NCBI GenBank assembly: GCA_905182995.1 | Contig: CAJJDP010000012.1 | Location: 442,370 to 506,369 of the forward strand | Direction: 5' to 3' | DNA from: Paramecium octaurelia | Lineage: Eukaryota; Ciliophora; Oligohymenophorea; Peniculida; Parameciidae | Length of the DNA: 64,000 nt | Shown: positions 36,566-48,273 of the stretch, in pieces | Numbering within the stretch: the stretch's first letter is position 1 | Layout: each line of letters begins with the position of its first letter | Notes under the pieces: model-generated | Seen by the model: only the letters and a program-made list of their open reading frames with translations | Database searches by the model: none | Told to the model about the DNA's origin: nothing | Program-made: the position numbers and the translations under genes

Positions 36566-38063
36566 ATGAATAAATGGACACTTAAATTTGAGAATCAAGC
36601 TTTGGAGAATTAGTTTTAAGCAAAACAATAAGATTACCACAAAACCTTTATTTTAAAAGTTATTTCTATATCATCCATCGTACTGCATGTAGGAAAGCTG
36701 ATTTAAGATTCAACTTAAAATAACCCTTTAAGAATTGAATTACAAACTCCAGGATTGATAATTTCAATAATCGCTTTGGTTGTGATATTTAGATACCCTT
36801 AATACTCCTCAACTATGATGATTTTATTGAATTACTCATTTTCGCTAGTTTAATTTTGGGTTGACAGTGCATATGGTTAATAAAGAAGTTTTCTTCTCGG
36901 GTCTAATGTGATGGCATCTTAAATGCTTTTGATGATGTCGTTAGACTTCTATTAAATAGTCCCATAGATCGTAATACAATTAGTTTTAAAGCTAATAATA
37001 ATGAGTCAATATTATTCAGAACATTTGAGTATGGTTACAGTCTGGTTTAGTGTACTTATATCTATTATTTCAATTGTTTCTTATTATTTGATTGGGTAAG
37101 CCAAGAGATAACAGTTTTTATTGACGGTCAAAGAAGATATATATTGTAAGAATGTTTTTTATGATAGCACAATTTTTAACGAAATTTATTTCAGTTCCTT
37201 TCATATTATTCGAATATTCATAAGAATAATTTTAACCAATTATATTAAGTAAACAAAATAAGATTAAGAGGTGGAACCCAAATCTTTGCGATGGTTGTAA
37301 TTTAAGGAGTTTGATCAGATACATTACTTTTGAAAATTAAACGTTAGAAACTTATTTATTGGAAAAATATGGCAAAATAAAACGCTCATTTTAATCAGGT
37401 AACACAATTGAAGAATTTTCATTTGCATTTCGATGTTACTCTTAAATTGATGTGATAATCACAATTACTGACAAAATTAATTTTTTAGTTAAATTTACAG
37501 GCACATCATAAACTTTATAAGAGAAGGTTGCAATCGATAAAATTAATCATTTTTATCGATTGATTCGAGAAGTTTTCAAATGTATTAAAAAACCGTAGAA
37601 ATACAAATCCTTATTGTTTGATATTTCCATTCAATTCATCTCAGGATTTTACTTGTATGGAAATAAAGAGGTTCATTATTATCCTGTTGAAATTTTAAAG
37701 AATGTGATTAGATTTATCGGAGCAAACAATATTCTATTAAGTGCTGAATCATCAACTGAAGGGTTTAGTTTGATAGGATGTAAAAATTAGTTTTCTGTAT
37801 TTTTTCTCTAGATCTGCAGAATATTGATTATCATAAATAGTGAACATGATTTTATTGTTATAAGGGTTAGCATATCATAAGAGGGTTCCTTAGTATTTGA
37901 ATTTTCGCTTAAAAGGGACAATCTATTAAAATTTTAACATCTGTATAAAATCAACTAATTTTTGCATTCTTTGGAATAGGTTCTTTTTGAAAAAAGTATA
38001 GATTTTCAAAAGAACTGTCAATTAAAAATGAAAAGAATGTAGTTGATGAACTAAGGAATGTGA
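36566..38063 (+). CDS. Multi-pass membrane protein with cytosolic C-terminal domain, unknown
   Basis: One 22-nt intron leaves 492 codons, 491 aa. About five to six membrane helices occupy residues 25-215 (for example FILKVISISSIVLHV; LIISIIALVVIF; MVTVWFSVLISIISIVSYYL). A soluble region of about 270 aa follows, with NTIEEFSFAFR, LLFDISIQFISGFYLYG and VIRFIGANNILLSAES. The layout resembles membrane-bound sensor proteins of ciliates, but no kinase, cyclase or PAS motif is certain. The ATG is the first after an in-frame TGA. Confidence 0.6.
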
Positions 38064-38137
38064 TTTGAAATATGATAGCTTTTTATTTATTGTATTAATT
38101 ATTTCTTATATATATATATTATAATACTAACAATATA

Positions 38138-39464
38138 ATGGAATACGATTACATCGGAGCTATCAAAATAAAGGATGGGTTATTTTTAGGAGATTAATTT
38201 GCTTCATAGGTAGATAGTTGATTCAGCCTTTTAGGACTTAGAATTTATTGTAACTAATAAGGTTTCCAGAATTGTTAATTGTGCTTGCAAACAAATTCCA
38301 AACCATTGGGAATCGATTGGGATAGTATACATGTCGTTGCCATGGATTGACAATGATACTCAAGTAATATTTTATATAATGAGGTAATATTTTAACAAGA
38401 GGAACTGATTAATTAAGTAATTAAATTTATGGATGATGCATTGAATAACGGAGAAAGTGTCATTGTACATTCAATAAGAGGACACAATAGATCAATTGCT
38501 GTTCTTTGTGTTTATTTTATGAAAAAATATAGATGGACACTATACAAGACCTTACAATTTATGCATAGCAGAAGACCAGATTTGGAGATCCGAGCTAATT
38601 TTTTTAATTAACTATTGGCAATAGAAAGTAAGTTCTAAAAGAATGGATGGGGTGCAAAAACTTATAATTGGGAAGAAGTGTATTCTCAAGGAGACCCTGA
38701 AGAAATGGTATTAAGAAACACGTATTTGAATGCTTAGCCTTAAGGAGTGGCTGAATTTAAGGATCACGATTAAAAACCGAAAACCTAAAAGTAAATACAA
38801 ATTTTATAAATTAGATTGCGTTTTGCTGAAAAAATCACTATGTATATACCACCATATGATAAGATAATATTCAATAAGAAGAAACAATCCTAACCTATAG
38901 AAACCAAATCCTGTCTGACTGGAAAGACACTTTAATATGAATAGCAAATTTAATAATCTCCACGACCAGAAACTAATTTAATGTCTTAAACCCAACCCTT
39001 ATAACCCATTCAGCCTGTGCATCAAAGGCCTTCATCTCAGGACGTTAAGAGAGTTGTTGCAAAGAGTGATAGTTCTAAATTATAATAATTACCTGAAGCT
39101 ACTTGTAAGTATTGTCTTAATTATAGAATCATTAAAGCCCAAGAAGCAAGCAAATACTTACATGGATTCAGGAGAATAATTCTTTTTGAAATCGCAACAA
39201 AAAATCAATTAGGAATAAACTCAAGGGATGGCCTAAAATGACCGTAGGCCTCAAACTGCACCGAACTAATTAAGAGCACCTAGACTCCAGGTTACTCCGT
39301 ATAAAAAAAATAGCACTGGAAACTAAAGATAAGATTTAACTATTTAACCAAACACATAATTTAAACCTATAGGTAATAGGCAGAGAGCTCATTCACCAAA
39401 TGCAGTATATAATGCAAATCCTTATGTCTAAAAATAATTTAAAACTAAACCTTGGAAAAAGTGA
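38138..39464 (+). CDS. Dual-specificity phosphatase-like protein with Ser in place of catalytic Cys
   Basis: Introns of 25, 20 and 22 nt leave 420 codons, 419 aa. Residues about 5-150 form a DSP fold: IKDGLFLGDQ, VSRIVNCACKQIPN, SLPWIDNDTQ, then the signature loop VIVHSIRGHNRS and the following helix AVLCVYFMKKY. The normal loop is HCxxGxxRS; here the Cys is TCA, Ser, at 38471-38473, while Gly and Arg are kept. It should bind phosphate but not form the cysteinyl intermediate, so it is a probable pseudophosphatase. The second intron (38364-38383) is 20 nt and ends GAG. The ~270-aa tail is basic, Gln- and Pro-rich. Confidence 0.82.
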
Positions 39465-40033
39465 GTTTGTATTTATTCTTTATCAATAATTGTGTTTAAA
39501 TAATTTCAGAGAATTCCAATTCTTTTTAAACATATTCTTATCTTTAATTCTCATAAATCACTCCTTTGTTAATTCTAATAAACAGGTTTCTTTCATTTTA
39601 AGGTAAGATCTGAATAATAAATCATTATTAATTTCAAATATTACAGTTTAAACTATATTATAAATTTGACTAAGGGAATTAATTATTCTTTAATATTTTA
39701 TAAAATTTTGGAAAGCCGTTTTATATATATATTTGTTTTCAAATATGTATCAATTATTCTACAATAATTAATAATATGATTTGAAGTTCTAACTTAAAAC
39801 TGTATTTTTTTAAAACCTATTTCATTTTCAAATTTGTAATTTGATAACAAATCTATATCATTTGATTATATTAATATGGTTCAAATTCACAAACATGTAA
39901 ATAAAAATATTTCTCAATAGGATATCTTATTGTGCAAATATGGAGCTCTCAATTTTAACTCAGGACTTTTGTACTCAAACTGTCTATACTGACGAGAAAA
40001 TAATGAAATAATTATATATAAATTTATTAAAGC
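39465..40033. other. Intergenic between convergent genes
   Basis: About 570 bp between the 3' ends of the phosphatase-like and Ulp1-like genes. It is AT-rich, and short frames here are antisense continuations. No feature supported. Confidence 0.45.
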
Positions 40034-41718
40034 TCAACTTTGCTCGATTATAATTTCCAGAATATCTGAGCTAATATCCGATTAAGCCCCTATAACAGCC
40101 AAATTATAGAGAACTCTCTTTCTAAATTTGGTTGCAATACTTTAATTGTAATTATATGTTTTCTATTATAAAGTATATAAAAGGGAAAGCAATATGAAAA
40201 CTCCGCAGTCATATCTAAATTAGAATTAAATAATACCCATTGATTTATTAAATATACACTGGTTTTGTCTAAAAACTTGATGGATTTATTTTAAAGTATT
40301 CTAATATAGAATTTATCCCTTGCATGATAACAGGGTCTGTTTTTTTATAGTAAGAATCAAAGTACCATATCTCCTTTTTTCTAAAATCAATCACTACACT
40401 AATCCAATGTGATTAGAGCTAATTTATGGGAAAGTACCAATAATCTTACTCCTTTAATTGCTCTTCTGTTAAGCAATTCACTTCAGCCAATTATTTTATT
40501 AATTAAGGAAGATATGATTTATTAATATTTTCTTATTAAGCTGGTTTTTGTATAGTCATATTTGTAATCTGAAAATGGTATTTTTTTTCAGGGGGAGGTT
40601 ATACTTATTATTACTCAACCTAAGCCTATGCAAAAGGTGCCTATTAGTTGTTCTGAGGATTTATTATTATTGATTAGGTATTTTTAAACTATTCTTAATT
40701 TGTTTATTACTTATTTACATTTAATGAGCCGACGTTTGAGTTTATAAATTAATTCGATAATATTTATGATTCATCTGCAATTAATATTTAATCATTCAAA
40801 TTAGATGAATTTTATTATACATTGAGTGGAGCTTAGACTGGAATAGATTTAGCATCACTAATATTTGAATCCGATTGATTTTTTTAATTACCTATGTTTA
40901 TTTATGATTATTGATTTTCTGCTTAAATAACTTATGATTGTTTAGAAACTTATACATCTCTACCTCTCTACAATAATTATGATTGAGATTAGTTATTTGC
41001 TATGTTATTTTTTTAAATAACTGATTAATAAGGTTAATTCACTTTATCATCATATGTAGTTTTTGATATGATTTGAGATTGAGCATATTAATTTTTGAAC
41101 TTATCAGCAGAGTCGGCGGGCTGTTATTATACAGATATGATGGAATCATTGGGTAGCCTTGAATTTTCGGTAATGATTGAAGTATTGGATTTGCTTTGAA
41201 AATCGTTTATGTTTGACTATTCACTAAAGATATTTTTCTTCATGACATTGGAATCTATAAGATCATCTCTTATTTTATTGTGAGATTGATTCTTATTTTG
41301 TTATTAAACTTTTTGGCTTTAATTATCAGTTTAATTAGTCTGATTTTATTATTATTATGATGGAGGTATCTACAATGATACTATAAAGTCAGCAAAAAAG
41401 TGACATGTGGCAGCAGCTAACTATTTTAAAAATAAACATTTTACTTTGACTTCTGAATATGCTTTTCTGAATACATTTATGAAAAATTGCAATTAAGAGT
41501 TTTCCAAAAAGTCACATTATTAAATTGTTTTCAAAAATCTAAAATCCACTGTCACTCCATAGGTAGGATTTCTTTAATTGAATTCTCTTATTTAATCTTA
41601 ATATTCATAAGACTCGAAATAAATGTTCTTCTCTTTAGCGATCTCTCTTATCAATTAATGATCTTCATCACTAGAAATGTTAATTTATTTGTTATTACTT
41701 ATAATCGGATTCATTCAT
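40034..41718 (-). CDS. Ulp1/SENP-type SUMO protease (C48)
   Basis: Two introns (28 and 22 nt) leave 545 codons, 544 aa. The first ~330 residues are largely low complexity and Gln/Ser/Asn-rich. The C-terminal ~190 residues are the cysteine protease: DYWYFPINQ, LQSHWISVVID (catalytic His), EIWYFDSYY (Asp), and QQINGYDCGVFILLSLLY (oxyanion Gln and nucleophile Cys). The 22-nt intron splits the Gly codon four residues before the catalytic Cys. These enzymes mature or remove SUMO or related modifiers. The plus strand here gives a misleading TGA-rich frame that is only the antisense of this gene. Confidence 0.87.
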
Positions 41719-41775
41719 ATTGTTAATTATATTTCTATTAAATTTGCTTCGAATATATTTGTATATATATATATG

Positions 41776-41790
41776 AAAGGGAAGGGGGGG
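41776..41790 (+). promoter_or_regulatory. G-rich tract in a short divergent promoter region
   Basis: The 106-bp space between the Ulp1-like gene and the next plus-strand gene carries a TA-repeat followed by a G-rich run ending in seven Gs. G runs this long are rare in such AT-rich DNA. It may be part of a shared promoter, or simply a homopolymer. Confidence 0.3.
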
Positions 41791-41824
41791 TTGATAATTA
41801 ATAAACAAAAAAAATAATTGACAA

Positions 41825-42259
41825 ATGCAACTAGATAAAGAAATCTAGAAAAATTGGCTTAGAGTAAATCCACTTGAAAATCCAATTTTGAAGGATCCTC
41901 CAAAACATTAGCCTGAGAAGTTTAACGAGTATGTCGAATTGAAAGATGAGGAAAAAGTTGTAGGATTTTTGGTGAATTAATAATCATATTTTTTCTATGA
42001 AGATGGAGGGTATTATTCAATTAAAATTCATAGATGGAGAGATGAGAATGGTTGTTATTATGATAAGGATGGACAACCAGATGGATGGTTTGTTTTACAC
42101 CCTGGTAATGATAATCATGAACATTATTATGATCAAGATGGCATGTATGTACCAACAGATGTTGAGAATGAAAAGAATTCCATTGATATTAATTAAGATA
42201 ATGAGGAAGACTCAAATTAATCAGATAAAGATGATATATAAGAGTATGAAAAACCCTGA
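41825..42259 (+). CDS. Small acidic Tyr/Asp-rich protein, unknown
   Basis: Intronless, 145 codons, 144 aa. The centre contains a loose repeat of aromatic-acidic motifs: YFFYEDGGYYS, GCYYDKDGQPDGWFVLHPG and HEHYYDQDGMYVPTD. The C-terminus is very acidic. The repeats may form a small beta-rich fold. No family recognised. It starts 106 bp from the divergent Ulp1 gene. Confidence 0.6.
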
Positions 42260-42337
42260 AAAACCAATTAAATTGATTTTCAAAAAATATAGGAAGCATA
42301 AATAATATATTATATAAAAAATATTGATTTTTATCTA

Positions 42338-42755
42338 ATGTAAAACAACATGCTTGAAGATCTCAAAAATATCATGAAAGAAGGGTGGTTAGAAAAAGAA
42401 TCTCGAGTATTTAAAACTTGGAGAAAGTATTCTATATTATTTATCCATTTTAGACGATGGTTTGTTTTAACAACGACAACCTTGTATACATTCAAGGCAG
42501 AAAAATAATATAGTAATCCAACAGAGATTATTCCTTTATCAACTATAAGTACAATTAAATCATGCTAGGAAGAAACTAATAGAGAAAACACATTTGTATA
42601 TTTGTAAATAAAATTAGAAAATTGATACACCAGAAACCACTTTCTTTCTAATGTCAAATAATAATCAAGAGAAAGAAGCATGGATAGGAGCCATTGGCAA
42701 AGCCATGGTTAAATTGCATATGAAGAAAAATTAAAAAGATGATGATTTCGATTGA
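42338..42755 (+). CDS. Pleckstrin-homology (PH) domain protein
   Basis: Two introns (27 and 22 nt) leave 123 codons, 122 aa, essentially one PH domain. Family pattern: IMKEGWLEKES at strand one, then FKTWRKRRWFVLTTTTLYTF, and the C-terminal helix NNQEKEAWIGAIGKAMVK with the near-invariant Trp. PH domains bind phosphoinositides or proteins at membranes. Two in-frame ATGs (42338 and 42350) are possible starts. Confidence 0.85.
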
Positions 42756-42828
42756 TTTCTTATTAAAATAAAATAAATATAAAGTAATATTTTATAGACT
42801 CAACACGCTAAGCTATTTTAATATATTA

Positions 42829-43086
42829 TCAATCCTAACAAGGAAACTAAATTTATTAGATCACTATTTGAAATATTGAAACATTCTGTTATTCGGATTA
42901 GAACATACAAAAATGCTTACATAATGTAGGTTTGAGGGAAATGAAAGAACTCTTAGATTCACAAATAATATTTTTCATCCTTTCAATAATTTTCATATTT
43001 TCATAGATTAGTGTATATTTATCATAAAATTGTTGATAATTCATCAAGATTAAGTTGCTTCTTTTAAAATTTAATCCAAATTCCAT
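42829..43086 (-). CDS. Short helical open frame overlapping the WD-like gene end
   Basis: A frame of 86 codons whose ATG at 43086 lies inside the WD-like gene. A second ATG at 43044 sits directly on that gene's stop (TGATG). It reads MNYQQFYDKYTLIYENMKII and is helical. It may be a separate small protein, a frame-shifted continuation of the WD-like protein, or chance. Confidence 0.3.
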
Positions 43087-43925
43087 AAATAAAATGATTT
43101 ATTGTTGGCTACAATTAAAAAAACTTTGTCATTTTCATTAAATTATAAATCATTACAATTCATTAAATACTTTTAATTAATTTAATGAGCAATCCCTGTT
43201 GATATATCATAGAGTTCTACAACTTCATATTTTTTTTATAAGCAGTAATATTTCCCTGTTTCTGAAAATATTTAGCGAATAGAAACATGATATCTATCAA
43301 CAGAAAATTTTCTCAAAATTTTATGTTTAATGGCAGAAGTAATATATATTTTATATTCCTATTCCCTAGAATAAAATAGACCAGATTAAGACCAGCTTTT
43401 TACTTCTGAAGATAAAGTATTGACTGATTTGATAACTTTTTTATTCTCAATATTAATCAAGCAATTTTAAGATAAAATTAACCTATTTTCTGGATTTTTT
43501 AATAAGCAATAATTCTAAATTTCAGGATTAGGTAGCTCTAATTTAAAGCAACAGTCATTAACCATATTATAAAATACAAGTATATTTGAATGCATTCCTC
43601 CAATAATGATAGTTTGATTATCATGAGTTACCGTAGCAAGTGTAGGAAAGAATTCATAATCCAATTGAAATTGCTTATCCAATACAAATATCCTACCTTT
43701 CAATCTATATTTGATGATGGTTTTATTTAGATTGAATTAGTATAAGTTGGAATCTTGCTCATTGAATAGCAATTGAAAAATTTTGATGTATTTTTCTGTT
43801 TTAATTTCCTATTATTCTTTATCCTTTTATAGATTTATAATTTTAATGTTTTCTCCGGCAAGTGCAATTAATCCTAATTTTTTGATATATGCAACTGCTG
43901 ATATTATGGAAAGGTGATATTGCAT
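43044..43925 (-). CDS. WD-repeat-like beta-propeller protein
   Basis: Intronless, 294 codons, 293 aa from ATG at 43925 (an upstream ATG at 43976 is possible but gives an unlikely leader). Repeating strand patterns of a propeller are seen: ISAVAYIKKLGLIALAG, ATVTHDNQTIIIGGMHSN, LVFYNMVND, and late VFLIVANNKSFYLWNL, which is the clearest WD-type end. No signature identifies the subfamily. WD proteins are usually scaffolds. Confidence 0.6.
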
Positions 43926-44119
43926 TATAAAATATAATTTAATGATGTGTATTCTTATTAATATGGCAATAAACATGAGTATAATTGGAGTTATAAAGAC
44001 TGGAATTTTAGTATTCAGATGAAATTATTGAATTAAATGGTTTTTTGAATAGTATATTTGAAAATGAATGTTTGTAAAAGAAAATGCCTCAAATTTAAAT
44101 AAATAAAATTGTGTATTAA

Positions 44120-45887
44120 ATGTCCCAATTCTTACAACCAACCATCTTATTATTGAGAGAAGGCACAGACACCTCATAAGGTAGAGCTTAAATAGTGTCT
44201 AACATCAATGCTGTGTAGGCTGTGGCTGATGTGGTTAAAAGCACTCTTGGCCCAAGAGGAATGGATAAAATGATTCAGACAGGTCCAAAGGTGACCATTT
44301 CTAATGATGGAGCAACAATTCTAAATTTATTAGAGGTTGTCCATCCAGCTGCTAGAGTGTTGGTCGACATTGCCAAATCCCAAGATGATGAAGTTGGTGA
44401 TGGTACAACATCCACTACATTGTTGGCTGCAGAATTGTTAAAAGAAGCCAAGCCATTTATTGAAGAGGGAATCCATCCACAAATAGTGATCTAAGGATAT
44501 AGAAAGGCTTTGGAATTGGCATTAGAAAAGTTAGAGGGATTCTCAATAAATATTTCTCGAGATTCTCCATAAGAGAAGAGAGACACCTTATTGAAATGTG
44601 CTCAGACAGCTTTGAATTCAAAATTAGTATAATAATAATTAATATTAATTAGTTAGCCAATACTAAATAATTCTTTAGTGAATTGGTGGTATCAGCAGTG
44701 GAGAAGTTGGACCCAAATATTTTGGATAGAGATTTGATTGGAATCAAGAATGTCACAGGAGGAAGTGTAACTGATTCATTTTTGGTTGATGGAGTTGCAT
44801 TCAAGAAGACCTTTTCATATGCTGGATTTGAACAATAGCCAAAGAGATTTGAAAATCCAAAGATCTGTTTATTAAATTTGGAATTAGAACTCAAAAGTGA
44901 AAAGGAAAATGCAGAAATCAGAATTGAAAAACCAGAAGAATATCAATAAATTGTAGATGCTGAATGGGCATTGATCTATGAGAAATTAGAAATCATCGTT
45001 AAAGCAGGAGCCCAAATCGTATTATCTAAACTTCCTATTGGAGATTTGGCTACACAATATTTTGCTGACAGGAACATCTTTTGCGCTGGAAGAGTTCCTT
45101 AAGAAGATCTTCTTAGAGTTTAAAAAGTAATTAAATCATATATTCAAATCAGGCTACTGGAGGTCAAGTCTAAACAACTGTCAATGGTCTAAATCCTGAG
45201 ACTTTTGGAACTTGTGGATTGTTCGAAGAAGTTTAAGTTGGTGCAGAAAGATATAACTTATTTAAAAATTGTCCATAAGTATTTTAATCAAAAACTATAA
45301 AACTTAGTCTAGAACAGCAACCATAGTATTGAGAGGTGGAGCTGAATAATTCATTTAAGAGGCTGAGAGATCCTTGAATGATGCTATTATGATTGTCAGA
45401 AGATGTTTCAAAGCCAACAAAATTGTAGCTGGAGGTGGTGCTATTGAATTGGAATTGTCTAGATATCTTAGACATTATGCTAGATCTGTGACTGGCAAGA
45501 CTTAATACATTGTGAATTCATATGCTAAAGCATTAGAGGTTATTCCAAGAACCATTGCTGAAAATGCAGGATTAAACTCAATTGAAATTATGAATAAACT
45601 TAGATAAAGACATGCTCAAGGTGGAGAGGAAGGTAGATGGTATGGAGTCGATATCAATGGAGCATCTGGAGTTTGTGACACCCACTCTTCTTTTGTTTGG
45701 GAACCCAGTCTAGTCAAAAGAAATGCTCTTTGTTCAGCAACCGAGGTTTTTATTCACATTTATTTGAAAGGCTGCTTGCGCAATTTTATCTATTGATGAA
45801 ACAGTTAAAAATCCAAAATCTGATTAAGATACAAAAATGAAACCTAAAGGATAACCAGGTAGACCACCCATGGGAATGAGAAGATGA
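44120..45887 (+). CDS. CCT7: Chaperonin CCT/TRiC subunit eta
   Basis: Four introns (26, 26, 29 and 25 nt; ends TAG, CAG, TAG and AAG) leave 554 codons, 553 aa, normal for CCT subunits. It is part of the ring complex that folds actin and tubulin in the cytosol. Hallmarks: [14 protein letters not shown] (eta-type N-terminus), [30 protein letters not shown], the ATPase motif [16 protein letters not shown], and VLRGGAEQF and [10 protein letters not shown] near the end. The C-terminus is glycine/arginine/proline-rich. The N-terminal motif favours eta over other subunits. Confidence 0.92.
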
Positions 45888-45980
45888 AGGTCATATATTA
45901 AAATAACATATATAAATATGAATTGTGTAGCTAATTTATTAAATATTCTGGTTTTGATGATAACGATTTGAATAATTAAA

Positions 45981-46217
45981 TCATTCTTCTCTTAAGGGTA
46001 CAATTGCAGGTGCAACAATTTTTAGTACTTCAACCAATCTCCTGTGGCAATTCAATACAGCTTGATGATCGCTATCTTAAAATTTACCTACAGGTCTTTG
46101 TCCTAATTATTCAAATTATTTCTAACCTGTAATTTATTTGTAGCACACTCTGAATAATCTATTAACTGTCTCTTGATTTGCAATTGATAAGATACGGTCT
46201 GCTTAAGCTTCACTCAT
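45981..46217 (-). CDS. Small conserved-looking protein, 78 aa, unknown
   Basis: Intronless, 79 codons. It reads MSEAQADRILSIANQETVNR, then VCYKQITGQKQFEQL and LNCHRRLVEVLKIVAPAIV. Helical, with only two cysteines, so not a twin-CX3C TIM or CHCH protein. Its ATG is just 33 bp downstream of the stop of the next gene on the same strand. No family recognised. Confidence 0.55.
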
Positions 46218-46250
46218 CCTTCAAAATTTTAATTTATATATTTAATAATA

Positions 46251-48273
46251 TCAAGAATTCGGATATATTTTGTACTCAACACTTAGCTTTTTCTAGCATT
46301 TGTACTCCTAGCTATTGTAAAACATTATGCTATCCATATTCTCAATGACAGATGTCTAAAATTAAGTATTATCGCTTACATTAGCTTTCAAACTAATTCT
46401 GATGTGATTTAGTATTTACGATCCTTACTTCTTAATGCCTGTGAGATTCAATATCAATTTGCCTTTCTACTGTTGCAACAATTGTTTGGCCTACCTTTAA
46501 TATATATATTGTACTTTCCAAGTTATCTATTTATCGTTTATATTTTGGGCTACTGGGATTGTTTTTAAGTCATCAAATTCTACATCTTTCTCTAGATTCA
46601 CTTCAATTACGATATCTTGCAATGGCACCTGCCATTAATCATTCACCTTGTATTGAAGACAATAACTGGCGAAGGATTATACACATTCCAACCTATACAA
46701 AAATATAACTGGAATCCTTTATTAAGTAAATGCTTTCGTCGGAATTATGTAATCAATGATGCCTTTGGGTGTTTTGTAACTCGCATTCTTGATGATCATT
46801 TTATAACTACTCTCATTCAACAGTTGCAAGTCTAACGAATTCGGAGTTATTCTTCTTTAACATCCATATGTATCTTGCCAATATTGTCCCAAAAGTTAAA
46901 GGTTAGATTAATCATCAAACGTGAAGTCTCCATCCAAAGCTATCTATCCAAATATTTTTAATTCTTTTAATCTCCCATCTTTCTAAGCAATAACCATTTT
47001 CTCCAGCATTTTCAAGCAAGGTTCATTTTATTTGACTGGAGATAAACTTAAAAACGATAAATCAGGACCAGCTGTTGATTGAATCTGGGGTTGCACTTAA
47101 TGATTTGGCCTATCATCTAAATCCAATAAGTCATTAGCATTTTGTTGTTACTTTGGTTTCACTTAGATAGGATTAGTTCTTGGTTATTCCTCATTGGAAT
47201 TTTAGACTTATTAAATCTAACTTTTAGGGGGTTCAACAGTTGTAAAGCCTTCACCATAATCTAATAAATTTATCTACCTGCTGTGTTGCTGCTAGATTGG
47301 TTTTAATGATTATTATTTGCTTTATTAATTAGAGTGATCCTGTTGTCCACCAGCCTTTTACATCTAACTCTAGAAATTGAGCTTCATTATTTAGATATCC
47401 GAACTGCTTATGCCCTTATACTGATTTACCAATTAAGCCGATTTTTAGGTATGTTATTTATACTGGGTATTTGGTTTTTAAGGCTTATATTTTTGAAAGA
47501 TATTTTCCTTATGAACTTGTTTGCTCTTCATTTTAAAGGCACAATCGTAGAGACTCTTTTTTTATTTTTGTTTCCATTGAAGTTCTTCTTGGTTTGGCTT
47601 GTATTCATCTAGATTGATTAAAGGTTTAATAAATATGTTGATGATATCTACTTCCTTTTCGATAATCTATTATTTCTTTGCATACTTTAAAGGTATATTA
47701 GCAATGAGATTTTTTTCAATTGTGGCTTAGAGTGATGAAAACTTTTAAAGATGATCGCAATCTGCAATGCATCTTGAGGAGGCAGGGGCTTTGACAGTTA
47801 AATTAAATTATAATTTCTGAGGTAAAAATTCCTTAGTGTATAAGAATTCTTCCAATAAGAGCAACATCTAGGAGTAAAATTGAAAAAGTTACTTCTTAGT
47901 ATTTCCTGGTAGTGATTTCTTACTTATAGTAGGTGGCATAGAATTCAGCCAATTTTTTGATTGCCTCATATCCCAAGAATAATTCATTTCGTTGTACAAT
48001 AACTAAAAATATTGCCTAAAGTCATTAGGTTGATTGTAATTACATCTTTGTTTACATTGCAAATACAAACATAATTTGAATCTAAAACAATTGATCTGTC
48101 TATCTTTTTCCCTGCCTCTAAATGATTAATTGATGAATACTAATTTGACTAAGAATGTAATTGTAAATATCCTTAGAATGTTGCAATGACAATTCATGAG
48201 AATAATCGTTGGATGAGACAACAAAGATATTTTGCCCTCTCTTGTTTTGTATGATGATTGAACATATTTTCAT
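46251..48273 (-). CDS. Longin-type adaptor/coat-like protein (possibly mu-homology)
   Basis: About 650 aa with at least two introns near the N-terminus (23 and 28 nt) and probably others. The N-terminus has the longin/SNARE-like pattern of adaptor medium subunits: MKICSIIIQNKRGQNIFVVS, SNYVCICNVNKDAIFLVIVQ, LGYEAIKKLAEFYATYY. A charged linker with DLLDLDD motifs, typical of coat-binding proteins, joins it to a C-terminal beta-rich region (YKMIIKNASYKTPKGIIDYI; KLILNLTGIKKQG). This plan suits an AP mu, delta-COP or TSET cup-type subunit. I cannot choose among these. Its ATG overlaps the stop of the upstream gene. Confidence 0.55.

Noticed and set aside
40580-41520. A plus-strand frame that stays open for about 300 codons if TGA is read as Trp, suggesting a gene with a different code or a mitochondrial insert
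   Set aside because: The minus strand gives a complete Ulp1/SENP protease with two proper introns. The plus-strand TGAs are the complements of its frequent TCA serine codons.
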